Both the position numbers and the translations under genes were made by a program. Below the pieces are notes generated by a model. That model saw nothing but the letters and a program-made list of their open reading frames with translations, was not told where the DNA came from and ran no database searches. Shown one piece after another: positions 1-8,115 of a DNA stretch of 19,595 bases. Origin of the DNA: Cesiribacter sp. (lineage in GTDB: Bacteria > Bacteroidota > Bacteroidia > Cytophagales > Cyclobacteriaceae); assembly GCA_030147305.1 (NCBI GenBank), contig JASLAE010000113.1:1-19595 (forward strand), written 5' to 3'. Numbering within the stretch: position 1 is the stretch's first letter; the number at the start of each line of letters is the position of its first letter.

Positions 1-2357
1 CTGAGCCAGGTGCGGCCGCTTTCTTCGTGCTGAGGCATTACCAACTCATAGCCCAACTTACTCAGCAGGCGACAGAGCGTCTGCCCAATGGGTACATCAC
101 TATAGTTAGTAAATTCATCGCAGAAGAGCATGACCTTACCCTTGCGGTTGCCATTTAAGCTGGCATTGAGTGCAGCCGCATTTTTCTTGAACCAGCTGCG
201 CCAGGTAGTATCATGCAGCCTGGGTAAACTACGCTCCGGTGCAAAACCCATGGCCTTGCGCATAAGCCTTCCTACTGTATGCTTTCCTGTAAAGGCATTA
301 TAAACAGCTGGCAATACCGAGGCCATGGCATTGCTGCGGTTAAAATTGGCAATCAGCTTTGTGCGGGCGGGCACACCATTGGCATCGTAATACTGCTGTT
401 GCCACTCTGCTTTTAACTTTGCAACATCTACGTTGCTGGGGCACTCTGCTTTGCAACCTTTGCAGCTGATGCACAGCTCCATCACCTCCTTAATTTCCTC
501 GTGGTTGAAACGGTTTGGCTTGTTGGAGTTCTGCAGCATTTCGCGCAGCATATTGGCCCGGGCGCGTGTGGTATCTTTTTCGTTACGGGTAGCCATAAAG
601 CTGGGACACATGGTACCGCCCATCAGCTGGCTTTTGCGGCAGTCACCAGAGCCGTTACAAAGCTCTGCAGCCCGTATGATGCCGTCTGTCTCGCTCCAGT
701 CAAATATTGTCTCAAACTCAGGCACCTCCTGATTAGGCCAGTAACGCAGGCTATCATTCATGGAGGGCGTGTCGACGATCTTGCCCGGATTAAAGATATT
801 TTCAGGATCCCAGGTTTTTTTGATCTCCTTGAGCAATCCATAGTTATGCTCACCGATCATAAACCGTATAAACTCGCCCCGCAGTCTGCCATCGCCATGT
901 TCGCCACTGAGGGAGCCCTTGTACTTCTTCACCAGCTTTGCCGTTTCTTCTGCTACCGTGCGAAAAAGCCTGTTGCCTTCTTCGGTCTTCAGGTTGAGAA
1001 TTGGCCGCAGGTGCAACTCACCACTGCCGGCATGGGCATAATGCACGCAGAACAGGCCATAGCCTCTCAGCATTTCATTGAATTCGAGAATGTATTCGGG
1101 TAATTCCTGTACATCTACTGCCGTATCTTCAATAACGGGTACAGGCTTTGCATCTCCTTTTATATTAGAGAGCAGGCCAAGACCTGCTTTGCGTAAGGTC
1201 CATACCCGTTTAATATCTTCGCCCATCACCAGGGGATAGTGGTAGCCATAGCCTTCTCTGCGCAGATCGGCCTCCAGGGCTGCCGCTTTCTGTTCTACCT
1301 CTGCTACCGTTTGGCCGGTAAGTTCAACCACCAGCAGTGCCCCCGGATCGCCCTGGATAAAGAAGCGGTTCTGACGCTGTTCAATATTAGCCTTGGTACA
1401 TTCCAGTATATAATTATCAATGAGCTCGCAGGCAAAGGGTGCGTATTTAAGGGCTACCAGGTTAGTACGCAGCGATTCATCTATAGAATGACAATGCACA
1501 CACAGCAGTCCGCTAACGGGCGGTGGTAGCGATACCAGGTTCAGCTTTAGCTCGGTCATGAACAGGAGCGTTCCTTCTGAGCCGGCAATAAGCTTGCAAA
1601 AATTGAAAGGCTCGCCTGCTGGCGTAAACGGCTGGCAGTTAAGCAGCATATCCAGGGCATAACCCGTATTACGGCGCGGTATATTAGGCTTTGGAAACTC
1701 CCTTCTGATTTCCTCTACATTGGCTGGATTGCTCAGCAGCCGATTTACAGTCTCGTAAATGCTTATCTCCAGCGGACCACTGATGTTTTCGCCCCTGCGC
1801 TTGGCCTCGAACTCCTCCTGGCTAAGGGGCCCAAAAACTGTTTCGCTGCCATCGGCTAAAAAGCCCCGTACCTCCAGCAGGTGTTCGCGGGTACTGCCAT
1901 AGATAATAGAGTTTGAGCCACAGCTGTTATTACCAACCATGCCGCCTACCATACAGCGGTTGGCTGTAGAGGTTTCCGGGGCAAACATCAAGCCATGGGG
2001 CTTTAGGTGAAGATTCAGTTCATCGCGCACCACACCCGGCTGAATACGCACCCAGCGCTCTTGGGGATTTACCTCCAGAATCTTAGTAAAATGCTTGGAA
2101 ACATCTACCACAATACCACCCCCCACCACCTGACCAGCCAGCGAGGTGCCGGCCGTACGTGGAATAAGGGAGGTTTTATGTTGTGCTGCAAAATTTACCA
2201 GCTGTTGTATATCTGCTTCTGTCTTGGGCAACGCCACCGCCAGTGGCATTTCACGAAAAGCAGAGGCATCAGTGGCATACAGCCTCCGCATGGTTTCATT
2301 ATAGAATAAATCGCCTTCCAATACGGCAGACAATTGTTGTAAGGCATTTTCCATCAT
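1..2357 (-). CDS. FAD-linked oxidase with Fe-S/CCG (GlpC-like) region, C-terminus cut by window edge
   Basis: Large flavin/iron-sulfur dehydrogenase of the YdiJ / D-2-hydroxyglutarate and D-lactate dehydrogenase-like group. These oxidise a D-2-hydroxyacid and pass electrons through Fe-S clusters to the respiratory chain; the substrate cannot be told from sequence. I translated it by hand: start ATGATG at 2357, about 785 codons in the window, no stop before position 1. The N-terminus is a PCMH-type FAD domain with RTAGTSLAGQ at 67-76 and GGMVGNNSCGSNS at 138-150. Two cysteine clusters follow: C567-NGSGD-C573 with MCP (C584), then a ferredoxin motif C629, C632, C635, C639-P. The visible end is a CCG/GlpC-like region (FCDEFTNYSDVPIG, then GYELVMP). 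Family members are near 970-1000 residues, so about 200 residues lie outside. It has no Shine-Dalgarno and is separated from secDF by a terminator. Family sure, substrate unsure. Confidence 0.9.
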   Translation of the reverse strand, partial: MMENALQQLSAVLEGDLFYNETMRRLYATDASAFREMPLAVALPKTEADIQQLVNFAAQHKTSLIPRTAGTSLAGQVVGGGIVVDVSKHFTKILEVNPQERWVRIQPGVVRDELNLHLKPHGLMFAPETSTANRCMVGGMVGNNSCGSNSIIYGSTREHLLEVRGFLADGSETVFGPLSQEEFEAKRRGENISGPLEISIYETVNRLLSNPANVEEIRREFPKPNIPRRNTGYALDMLLNCQPFTPAGEPFNFCKLIAGSEGTLLFMTELKLNLVSLPPPVSGLLCVHCHSIDESLRTNLVALKYAPFACELIDNYILECTKANIEQRQNRFFIQGDPGALLVVELTGQTVAEVEQKAAALEADLRREGYGYHYPLVMGEDIKRVWTLRKAGLGLLSNIKGDAKPVPVIEDTAVDVQELPEYILEFNEMLRGYGLFCVHYAHAGSGELHLRPILNLKTEEGNRLFRTVAEETAKLVKKYKGSLSGEHGDGRLRGEFIRFMIGEHNYGLLKEIKKTWDPENIFNPGKIVDTPSMNDSLRYWPNQEVPEFETIFDWSETDGIIRAAELCNGSGDCRKSQLMGGTMCPSFMATRNEKDTTRARANMLREMLQNSNKPNRFNHEEIKEVMELCISCKGCKAECPSNVDVAKLKAEWQQQYYDANGVPARTKLIANFNRSNAMASVLPAVYNAFTGKHTVGRLMRKAMGFAPERSLPRLHDTTWRSWFKKNAAALNASLNGNRKGKVMLFCDEFTNYSDVPIGQTLCRLLSKLGYELVMPQHEESGRTWL

Positions 2358-2375
2358 AACACTTGAATCACGGCA

Positions 2376-2531
2376 TCAATTTAACAGATGCATAGGGTAA
2401 AAATACAGTTGTAAAGAAAAAATTGCCTGTTGATCAGGCATTATCCAATATTTTATATGCCCACTCCCCCTGCAAACGATTTCAGGATAGGCCCGCCAAT
2501 GCGTATGGAGAAAAGTTAAAGAAGCACTCAT
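2376..2531 (-). CDS. Possible 51-residue small ORF with a Shine-Dalgarno-like site
   Basis: Short open frame on the minus strand from ATG at 2531 to TGA at 2376, in the spacer between secDF and the FAD oxidase. A purine-rich GGGAGG lies four bases upstream of the ATG, which is notable because neighbouring genes lack such sites. The peptide begins MSASLTFLHTHWRAYP and ends FYPMHLLN; it has no recognisable domain and no clear signal peptide. The stop is 18 bases before the oxidase start. Against it, a terminator-like hairpin (2424-2440) lies inside the frame, and 51 codons can be open by chance. It may equally be leader sequence of the oxidase gene. Confidence 0.2.
   Translation of the reverse strand: MSASLTFLHTHWRAYPEIVCRGSGHIKYWIMPDQQAIFSLQLYFYPMHLLN
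2398..2405 (-). promoter_or_regulatory. Near-consensus -7 box for the FAD oxidase gene
   Basis: On the minus strand this reads TATTTTTA, one base from the Bacteroidetes TAnnTTTG -7 box, about 40 bases before the oxidase ATG and just past the 2424-2440 hairpin. There is no clear -33 element. It is a candidate only. Confidence 0.25.
2424..2440 (-). terminator. Weak terminator-like hairpin upstream of the FAD oxidase gene
   Basis: TGCCTG (2424-2429) pairs with CAGGCA (2435-2440) around a five-base loop. Read on the minus strand, the stem is followed within two bases by six T residues (2422 downward). It could be a backup terminator for secDF or an attenuator in the oxidase leader. The six-pair stem is short. 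Confidence 0.4.
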
Positions 2532-2572
2532 CTGTCCTCCCATAAATACAAAAAGGGTGAGCCCGAAGCGGC

Positions 2573-2605
2573 AAAAAAAAGCTGCTCCTTTTCCGGAGCA
2601 GCTTT
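2573..2605 (-). terminator. Intrinsic terminator of secDF
   Basis: An 11-pair stem, AAAGCTGCTCC (2578-2588) with GGAGCAGCTTT (2595-2605), six-base loop. On the minus strand the stem runs into eight T residues (2580-2573). It begins 31 bases after the secDF stop codon. Confidence 0.9.
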
Positions 2606-2636
2606 ATCAATTAATGTGCTTAAAGTTTAAATCTGA

Positions 2637-5600
2637 TTAAGCTTTTTGACGAGCTACAGGTTTGCCTGCCTCTGTTACTTCCTCTTTGCGCGCCAGGAAG
2701 TCTGCTGCAATTGGAGAGGCAATAAAGATAGAAGAATAAGTACCTACCAATATACCAACCAACAGGGCAAAAGAGAATCCTCTTAATACCTCACCGCCAA
2801 ACAGGAACAGGATGAGCACCACCACCAAAGTAGTCAGTGAAGTCATCATGGTACGGTTCAGGGTGCTGTTGATGGCCCCGTTAAAGTTTCTCAGCATGGT
2901 AGTTTTGGCAAAGCGATTACCCACTTCTTCTCGAATACGGTCAAATACTACCACCGTATCGTTGATAGAGTAACCTATAACCGTCAGGATGGCTGCCACA
3001 AACACCTGGTCTACCTCGTATGTCATGCCCAGTGCATCGGCAATGGCAAAAGCACCCAGTACAATTAACACGTCATGTACCAGTGCCAGAATAGCACCCG
3101 CACTGTACTGCCAGCCACTAAAACGAATTAAGATGTAAATAAACATGATCAGGAGCGAGAACAGTCCAGCTTCCCAGGAGGCTTCTTTAATATCGTCTGC
3201 AATAGAGGCACCCACCTTAGAAGAGCTCACGATTGAAAACTGGTTTGCTGCAGAAGCTACGCTATTACCTGGTACATATTGCTTACCAGTAGCTTCTTCA
3301 ATGCCGCGGACCAGGGCTGTTTCTACCTGTTGATCGGTTTCTTCCGCTTCCATATCCATCAGGTAACTGGTGGTAATCTTCAGTACGTTGTTAGCACCGT
3401 AGGTCTTTACCTCCGTACCGGCACCGCCAAAATCGTCCGAAAGAGCTAACTTGATCTCAGTAGGTGCTACCGGCTCGTCGAAACTTACCACATAAGTACG
3501 GCCACCGGTAAAGTCAACACCCATGTTTAGGCCACCATTAACCACCAGGGCAACCAGACCCAGTACAATGACAATACCCGAGAACATATAAGCTTTCTTG
3601 CGCATGCCCATAAAGTCTATGTTCACATTCTTAAAGAGGTTGCGCGAGAATGCGGTATCAAAAGACATGCTGCTGGCTTCGCCTTTGGCTGTCATCCATC
3701 CAACAATTACACGGGTAATCAAAACGGCCGTAAATAGCGAGCAGAGAATACCTACAATCAGGGTAATGGCAAAACCTTTTACCGGCCCCTGGCCAAGCAC
3801 ATACAGTACAATGGCTACCAAGAGGGTAGTTACGTTGGCATCTATGATAGAGCTGTAGGCTTTTTCATAACCCTTTTTAATGGCCGCCTTCATGCTCAGG
3901 CCATTGCCCAGCTCTTCCTTGATACGCTCAAAGATCAGTACGTTGGCATCGATAGACATACCAATGGTAAGCACAATACCTGCAATACCCGGCAGGGTAA
4001 GCGCAGCACCAAGGTTGGCAAGAATACCAAAGATAAAGAAGATGTTGAACAGCAGGGCAATGTTTGCCACCAGACCGCCTTTGGCATAATAGGCTATAAT
4101 AAAGAGCACCACCATGCCCAAACCAGCCACAATAGAAAGAATACCCTGAGACTGTGCCTGCTGACCCAGTGAAGGACCTACAATGGCTTCTTCTACAATT
4201 TTAGCCGGAGCAGGCAGTGCACCTGCTTCCAGAATATTGGCAAGGTCTTTGGCTTCTTCCACTTCAAAATTACCGCTGATGGAAGAGATACCACCAGGAA
4301 TTTCGCCCTGCACAACTGGTGCAGAGTATACATAGTTATCAAGTACAATGGCCACGCGTTGTCCGATGTTGTTACCGGTGAGGCGCTTCCAGGTGCGGGC
4401 ACCTTCTGTATTCATGACCATCACCACATCCGGGCGACCACGATCGTCGAAGTCCTGGCGGGCGTTTTCAATTACTTCACCCGTAAGTGGCGCACGGCCA
4501 CCACGTTCGCGCTGTACGGCATAAAGCTGCAGGGTTTGCTCGCCACCGGTTTCAGGTGCAAAAGCTTTTACATCCCATACAAAGCTCAAGTTGGCAGGAA
4601 TCAGTTCCTGCACATCAGGCCGTTTTAAGATGCGGTTGATCTGGGCTGTATCGCGCACGCTGTACATCAGGCCACCCTGCGTACGGTTTAAGGCAAAGAG
4701 CGGAGAAACCTGCGTGTTCAGCGAATCGGCAGAAGCAGTAGTATCTGCCGTAGCCAGCTGGCTGGCCAGGTCAGTATCGGCTGCTGTAGTATCTGTAGTG
4801 GCAACAGTGCCTGTTGTGTCGTTAGTAGTTGTCTGGGCAGGAGCCGTAGTGGTTGTTGCTACAGCTGCATTGCCGCGGTTTTCCTCCACCAGCAAGCTAT
4901 TGATAGCTGTTAGCGTTTGAAAATATTCCTGAATTTCCACCACTTCCAGAAACTCCAGCTTGGCAGTTCCCTGCAACAGCTTGCGCACCCGCTCCGGGTT
5001 GTCTACACCTGGCAGCTCTACCAGAATACGTCCTGTTTCACCCTGCAGCCGCTGAATGTTAGGCTGCGAAGTACCAAAACGGTCTACACGTGTACGCAGA
5101 ATCTGGAACGAACGCTCAATAGCACTTTCTACCTGCTCGTTCAGCACGCGCACTACTTCATCATCTGAAGCATTAATGGAGATGGTATTGCGGGTTGCAG
5201 CGGTCGCAAACATATCGGCCAGGCGACGGCCGCCTGCGCTTTGTTGCCAACCTTCGTAGAACAGCTCCACAAAGCTGCTCTGGCTATCTTTCTGGCGTTC
5301 CTGAGCATATCTGATCGCTGCCTGCAGATTTTGATCTTCCGGATTGCCGGCCATGCCCTTGATTACCTCTACAGGAGATACTTCCAGGGTAACGTTCATA
5401 CCGCCCTGTAAGTCAAGACCAAGGCTAAGTTCGTTTTCTTTTACTTCTTTATAGGTGTACTCTGCTCCAAGAAAATTGTACACTGGCTCGTGCCATACAG
5501 AATCCAGATAGTTCTGCTTTTTAGCATAGCTGATGCTACCATCGGGCAGTGTAGCGTGGGCAGTTGCATCCTGCTGCACCTGCCGGGAAACGAAGGTAAA

Positions 5601-5669
5601 AGAAAGATAGTACAAGCATAGCGCCGTTACCACAATGGTAAGCGCCACTACTAAACCTTTGTTGTTCAT
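2637..5669 (-). CDS. secDF: Protein translocase SecDF (fused SecD-SecF)
   Basis: Inner-membrane, proton-driven helper of the SecYEG export channel, here with SecD and SecF in one 1010-residue chain, the usual Bacteroidetes arrangement. The SecD half has an N-terminal membrane helix (about 5-25), the LGLDLQGG motif at 83-90, the periplasmic P1 domain, then five helices (about 508-660) with SIDANVLIFERIKEEL at 572-587. The SecF half starts near 690 with a helix, GVDFTGG at 717-723, and ends in helices with SINDTVVVFDRIREE at 901-915. Unusual is a Thr/Ala/Asp-rich low-complexity stretch at about 267-316 inside the SecD periplasmic region. The start is the only reasonable ATG, followed directly by the first helix. 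It lies 103 bases after the small exported protein gene and may share its promoter; a strong terminator ends it. No frameshift seen. Confidence 0.98.
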   Translation of the reverse strand: MNNKGLVVALTIVVTALCLYYLSFTFVSRQVQQDATAHATLPDGSISYAKKQNYLDSVWHEPVYNFLGAEYTYKEVKENELSLGLDLQGGMNVTLEVSPVEVIKGMAGNPEDQNLQAAIRYAQERQKDSQSSFVELFYEGWQQSAGGRRLADMFATAATRNTISINASDDEVVRVLNEQVESAIERSFQILRTRVDRFGTSQPNIQRLQGETGRILVELPGVDNPERVRKLLQGTAKLEFLEVVEIQEYFQTLTAINSLLVEENRGNAAVATTTTAPAQTTTNDTTGTVATTDTTAADTDLASQLATADTTASADSLNTQVSPLFALNRTQGGLMYSVRDTAQINRILKRPDVQELIPANLSFVWDVKAFAPETGGEQTLQLYAVQRERGGRAPLTGEVIENARQDFDDRGRPDVVMVMNTEGARTWKRLTGNNIGQRVAIVLDNYVYSAPVVQGEIPGGISSISGNFEVEEAKDLANILEAGALPAPAKIVEEAIVGPSLGQQAQSQGILSIVAGLGMVVLFIIAYYAKGGLVANIALLFNIFFIFGILANLGAALTLPGIAGIVLTIGMSIDANVLIFERIKEELGNGLSMKAAIKKGYEKAYSSIIDANVTTLLVAIVLYVLGQGPVKGFAITLIVGILCSLFTAVLITRVIVGWMTAKGEASSMSFDTAFSRNLFKNVNIDFMGMRKKAYMFSGIVIVLGLVALVVNGGLNMGVDFTGGRTYVVSFDEPVAPTEIKLALSDDFGGAGTEVKTYGANNVLKITTSYLMDMEAEETDQQVETALVRGIEEATGKQYVPGNSVASAANQFSIVSSSKVGASIADDIKEASWEAGLFSLLIMFIYILIRFSGWQYSAGAILALVHDVLIVLGAFAIADALGMTYEVDQVFVAAILTVIGYSINDTVVVFDRIREEVGNRFAKTTMLRNFNGAINSTLNRTMMTSLTTLVVVLILFLFGGEVLRGFSFALLVGILVGTYSSIFIASPIAADFLARKEEVTEAGKPVARQKA

Positions 5670-5772
5670 GAATTTAGGTTATAGAAATAGTAAGGGGTAA
5701 ATTATTTTAATGCGATGGCTTTTCGCAGCAGCTGTACGCTTGCCGCATGTAAGCCGGGGAGGCCCGCAAACA

Positions 5773-6144
5773 CTAGGGGGCGTTGGGCGAGATAATTTGC
5801 GTAAACAGCGTACGATGTAAGCGGTTTATCGGGCGGGGCATGCTTGCCGGCGCCAGGTTAACTATTTCTACCAGGGGGGTAAAAGCAGGAATGGGCACCT
5901 GCTGAAGAAAAAAGAACTGAACAGGGGCAACCTGTGCCAAAGCAGTGCAGCCAGGTTCAAAAACCGGCAGTTCCTGTCCTGTTGCTGATTTATGATCTTT
6001 TTGTAGCTGCGTTACAGAAAAGCTTTTACCAGCAGCATAAGATTTACCGGCGGGCATAGCCGTAAACATGAGGCCGGTTAACAGCGCCATGAGCACCGGC
6101 AGGCGGTGCAAAAGATTTTTATGTTTCCAGAACCAGTTAATCAT
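5773..6144 (-). CDS. Small exported or membrane-anchored protein of unknown function
   Basis: I do not recognise this 123-residue protein. A short basic N-terminus (KHKNLLHR) is followed by a hydrophobic segment (about 16-30) and a possible signal-peptidase site around SYAA (35-38), so export is likely. The middle is polar (40-60), then comes a proline-spaced hydrophobic stretch (about 68-98, with FFFLQQVPIPAF) holding the only cysteine just before it (C66). The end is basic and finishes TLFTQIISPNAP. The gene has an exact -7 promoter box 26 bases upstream, follows ktrA by 66 bases and precedes secDF by 103 bases. A role linked to export is only suggested by position. The reading frame is long enough, and has a plausible signal sequence and promoter, to be a real gene. 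Confidence 0.65.
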   Translation of the reverse strand: MINWFWKHKNLLHRLPVLMALLTGLMFTAMPAGKSYAAGKSFSVTQLQKDHKSATGQELPVFEPGCTALAQVAPVQFFFLQQVPIPAFTPLVEIVNLAPASMPRPINRLHRTLFTQIISPNAP

Positions 6145-6169
6145 GCCCGGATAAAGCCCTCATCAATCA

Positions 6170-6177
6170 CAAAAATA
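6170..6177 (-). promoter_or_regulatory. Promoter -7 box for the 123-residue protein gene (and perhaps secDF)
   Basis: The minus strand reads TATTTTTG, an exact match to the Bacteroidetes TAnnTTTG -7 box, 26 bases before the ATG at 6144. The -33 position holds CTG rather than TTG at a 19-base spacing. Transcription from here would leave a leader of about 20 bases and could extend into secDF. Confidence 0.6.
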
Positions 6178-6210
6178 TAAGAATTTTAGGAAAGAACAGC
6201 GAAGAAAGGC

Positions 6211-6903
6211 TTATTTGTTCACTTCCATGAATTTATTTACATCCTGCTCTTTGCCCAGCAAGATCATAACATCTGAATCGTATAAAACCGTATCTCCCTG
6301 GGGCACACCAATAATATGCTCTACCTCAGAAACCCGGCCGCTACGTTCTTCTTCGTAAATGCGCTTTACAGTAATAAGGTTCAGGTTGTACTTTTCACGT
6401 AAGCCAATTTCACGTACAGTTCTGTTAACAATACGTTTAGGAGTGTTGATCTCTACAATTTCATAATCATCTCCCAGGGGCAGAAAGCTTTTCATATTAG
6501 GATGCAGCAAGGTTTCTGCCACTGTTTTACCTACTGTTTCTTCCGGAGACAGAATTTCACTAACACCCATTTTTTCCAGGATCATCCGCTGCTGGGGGGA
6601 GGCAGCCCGGGCAATGATACGCTTAACGCCCAAATCCTGCAGCAGCACGGTAGTGAGCAGCAAGCCTTCGAAGTTTTCACCAATTGCCACCACTACAGCA
6701 TCCATATCCTGTATGTTTTGCGCCATCAGTGCCTTCACATCAGTGGTATCCATGGCAATGGCATGCGCTACTTCGTCTTTTACAAATTCTACCTTGTCCA
6801 GCAGCAAATCAATGGCCAGTACCTCGGCGCCGCGTGCCGCCAGCGTACGGGCAATAGACATTCCAAACTGCCCCAGTCCGATTACAGCGAACCTGTTAAT
6901 CAT
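6211..6903 (-). CDS. ktrA: Potassium-uptake regulatory subunit, KtrA/TrkA-type RCK protein
   Basis: Cytoplasmic RCK protein that binds nucleotide and gates a potassium channel of the KtrB/TrkH type. At 230 residues it has one RCK_N (TrkA_N) domain and one TrkA_C domain, the KtrA size rather than the duplicated TrkA. The N-terminal Rossmann motif is GLGQFG at 9-14, with an acidic residue at the end of strand two (D32) that typically contacts the ribose; the TrkA_C domain covers about 140-225 and includes GDTVLYDSDVMILLG. Its ATG overlaps the udk stop (ATGA, 6900-6903), so translation is probably coupled. No KtrB/TrkH channel gene is in the window, so the partner must be encoded elsewhere. Family assignment is firm; the ion is inferred from family. 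Confidence 0.92.
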   Translation of the reverse strand: MINRFAVIGLGQFGMSIARTLAARGAEVLAIDLLLDKVEFVKDEVAHAIAMDTTDVKALMAQNIQDMDAVVVAIGENFEGLLLTTVLLQDLGVKRIIARAASPQQRMILEKMGVSEILSPEETVGKTVAETLLHPNMKSFLPLGDDYEIVEINTPKRIVNRTVREIGLREKYNLNLITVKRIYEEERSGRVSEVEHIIGVPQGDTVLYDSDVMILLGKEQDVNKFMEVNK

Positions 6904-7517
6904 TTTACCTTGGCTTTTATATAAGTTTTAATTACCTCCAGGGCCTGTTCAAAACCATGATTGTTAGGCACTACCAGGTCTGCTTCGCTTCTAAAGGGCT
7001 TAATGTATTTATTATAGGTTGGCGCCACATGCCGTTCATAGCGGTAGAGTACATCTTCCAGATCATACCCACGTTCTACCTGGTCGCGTACAATGCGGCG
7101 TTTTAGCTTAATATGCTCCTCGGCTTCAATAAAGATCTTAAGATCGAGGTGGCGAACAAGCTCCGGGTAATAGAAAACAAAAATGCCTTCTACCACAATC
7201 ACCGGGGCTGGCTTAAACTTCAGCTCTTTAGGCTTGGCAGCGGGATTGTTATAGGTATACTCCTGCTTTGTGATGGTCTTACCTGCCTTAAGCGCAGCCA
7301 GGTCCTGGGCGTACAACTCGTAGTTGATAGAATGAGGAGTATCGAAATTATGCACCCCGTTTTCATCCAGCGGCTGCTCGTGCCGGGGCTTATAATAATT
7401 ATCCTGAGAAACCAGGCACACTTCTTCCGGTGAGAAGGAGCTGAGCAGCTCCTGCAGGAAATATGTTTTCCCTGAAGCACTTCCTCCTGTAATACCAACA
7501 ATATAGGGCTTTTCCAT
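6900..7517 (-). CDS. udk: Uridine kinase
   Basis: Phosphorylates uridine and cytidine to UMP and CMP in pyrimidine salvage, in the cytoplasm. The 205-residue length is normal for Udk. Visible motifs are the P-loop GGSASGKT at 11-18, SQDNYYKP at 37-44 with the catalytic Asp of the family, VVEGIFVF at 108-115 (Walker B-like strand), the lid region RRIVRDQVERG at 140-150, and the C-terminal FRSEADLVVPN at 175-185. It starts 10 bases after the rdgB stop and overlaps ktrA by four bases, so the three are probably one transcript. The related PRK/phosphoribulokinase fold is the only alternative, and the DNYYKP motif favours uridine kinase. Confidence 0.95.
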   Translation of the reverse strand: MEKPYIVGITGGSASGKTYFLQELLSSFSPEEVCLVSQDNYYKPRHEQPLDENGVHNFDTPHSINYELYAQDLAALKAGKTITKQEYTYNNPAAKPKELKFKPAPVIVVEGIFVFYYPELVRHLDLKIFIEAEEHIKLKRRIVRDQVERGYDLEDVLYRYERHVAPTYNKYIKPFRSEADLVVPNNHGFEQALEVIKTYIKAKVK

Positions 7518-7527
7518 CCGGGCGAAA

Positions 7528-8115
7528 TTACTTATTTTGATGAGCTTGCTGCAGGAATTGCACCAGTTTTTTCATAGCCCTGGCCCGGTGGCTAATGGCA
7601 TTCTTTTCTTCCAGCGACATTTCTGCAAAGGTGCTGCTATAGCCTTCGGGCACGAAAACAGGGTCGTATCCAAAACCTTTGCTGCCCCGGGGCGCCTCTA
7701 TAATGCTCCCGCGTACTTCGCCCTCGAACTGCCACTGCCCGCTGGCATTAATATAGGTAAGCACGGTGCGAAAACGGGCATGCCTGTTTTGCTTTCCCTG
7801 TAAATTTTGCAGCAGCAGCTGCATGTTCTCTTCATTGTTTCGCTGCGCACCGGCATAGCGGGCAGAGTAGACCCCTGGCGCGCCGTTAAGCGCTTCTACT
7901 TCCAGGCCGGTATCGTCTGCAAAGCAGGCAACCTGGTAATTATCCCAAACCCACTGTGCTTTCTGGGCAGAATTAGCTGTTAAGGTATGGCCCGTCTCGG
8001 GTAATTCTTCGTGGCAGCCAATGTCTTCGAGGCTAAGCACCTGCCAGGCAGGGCCAAGCCCTTCTCTTATTTCTTCGAGCTTTTTTTTGTTATTGGTCGC
8101 AAAGCAGATTTTCAT
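7528..8115 (-). CDS. rdgB: XTP/dITP diphosphatase (non-canonical purine NTP pyrophosphatase, RdgB/HAM1)
   Basis: House-cleaning enzyme that hydrolyses dITP, ITP and XTP to monophosphates plus pyrophosphate, keeping deaminated purines out of DNA and RNA. The 195 residues match the family length. Motifs: substrate-binding ATNNKKKLEEI at 6-16, the metal-site FADDTGLEVEALNGAPG at 65-81, SARYAG at 84-89, GFGYDPVFVPEG at 147-158, and KNAISHRARA at 171-180. Its ATG overlaps the stop of the upstream FKBP lipoprotein gene (ATGA at 8112-8115), and udk follows after 10 bases. No anomalies. Confidence 0.97.
   Translation of the reverse strand: MKICFATNNKKKLEEIREGLGPAWQVLSLEDIGCHEELPETGHTLTANSAQKAQWVWDNYQVACFADDTGLEVEALNGAPGVYSARYAGAQRNNEENMQLLLQNLQGKQNRHARFRTVLTYINASGQWQFEGEVRGSIIEAPRGSKGFGYDPVFVPEGYSSTFAEMSLEEKNAISHRARAMKKLVQFLQQAHQNK

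Noticed and set aside
501..1103. Open frame of 200 codons on the plus strand inside the FAD oxidase
   Set aside because: The minus strand here encodes the oxidase with intact Fe-S cysteine motifs; the plus frame is a shadow.
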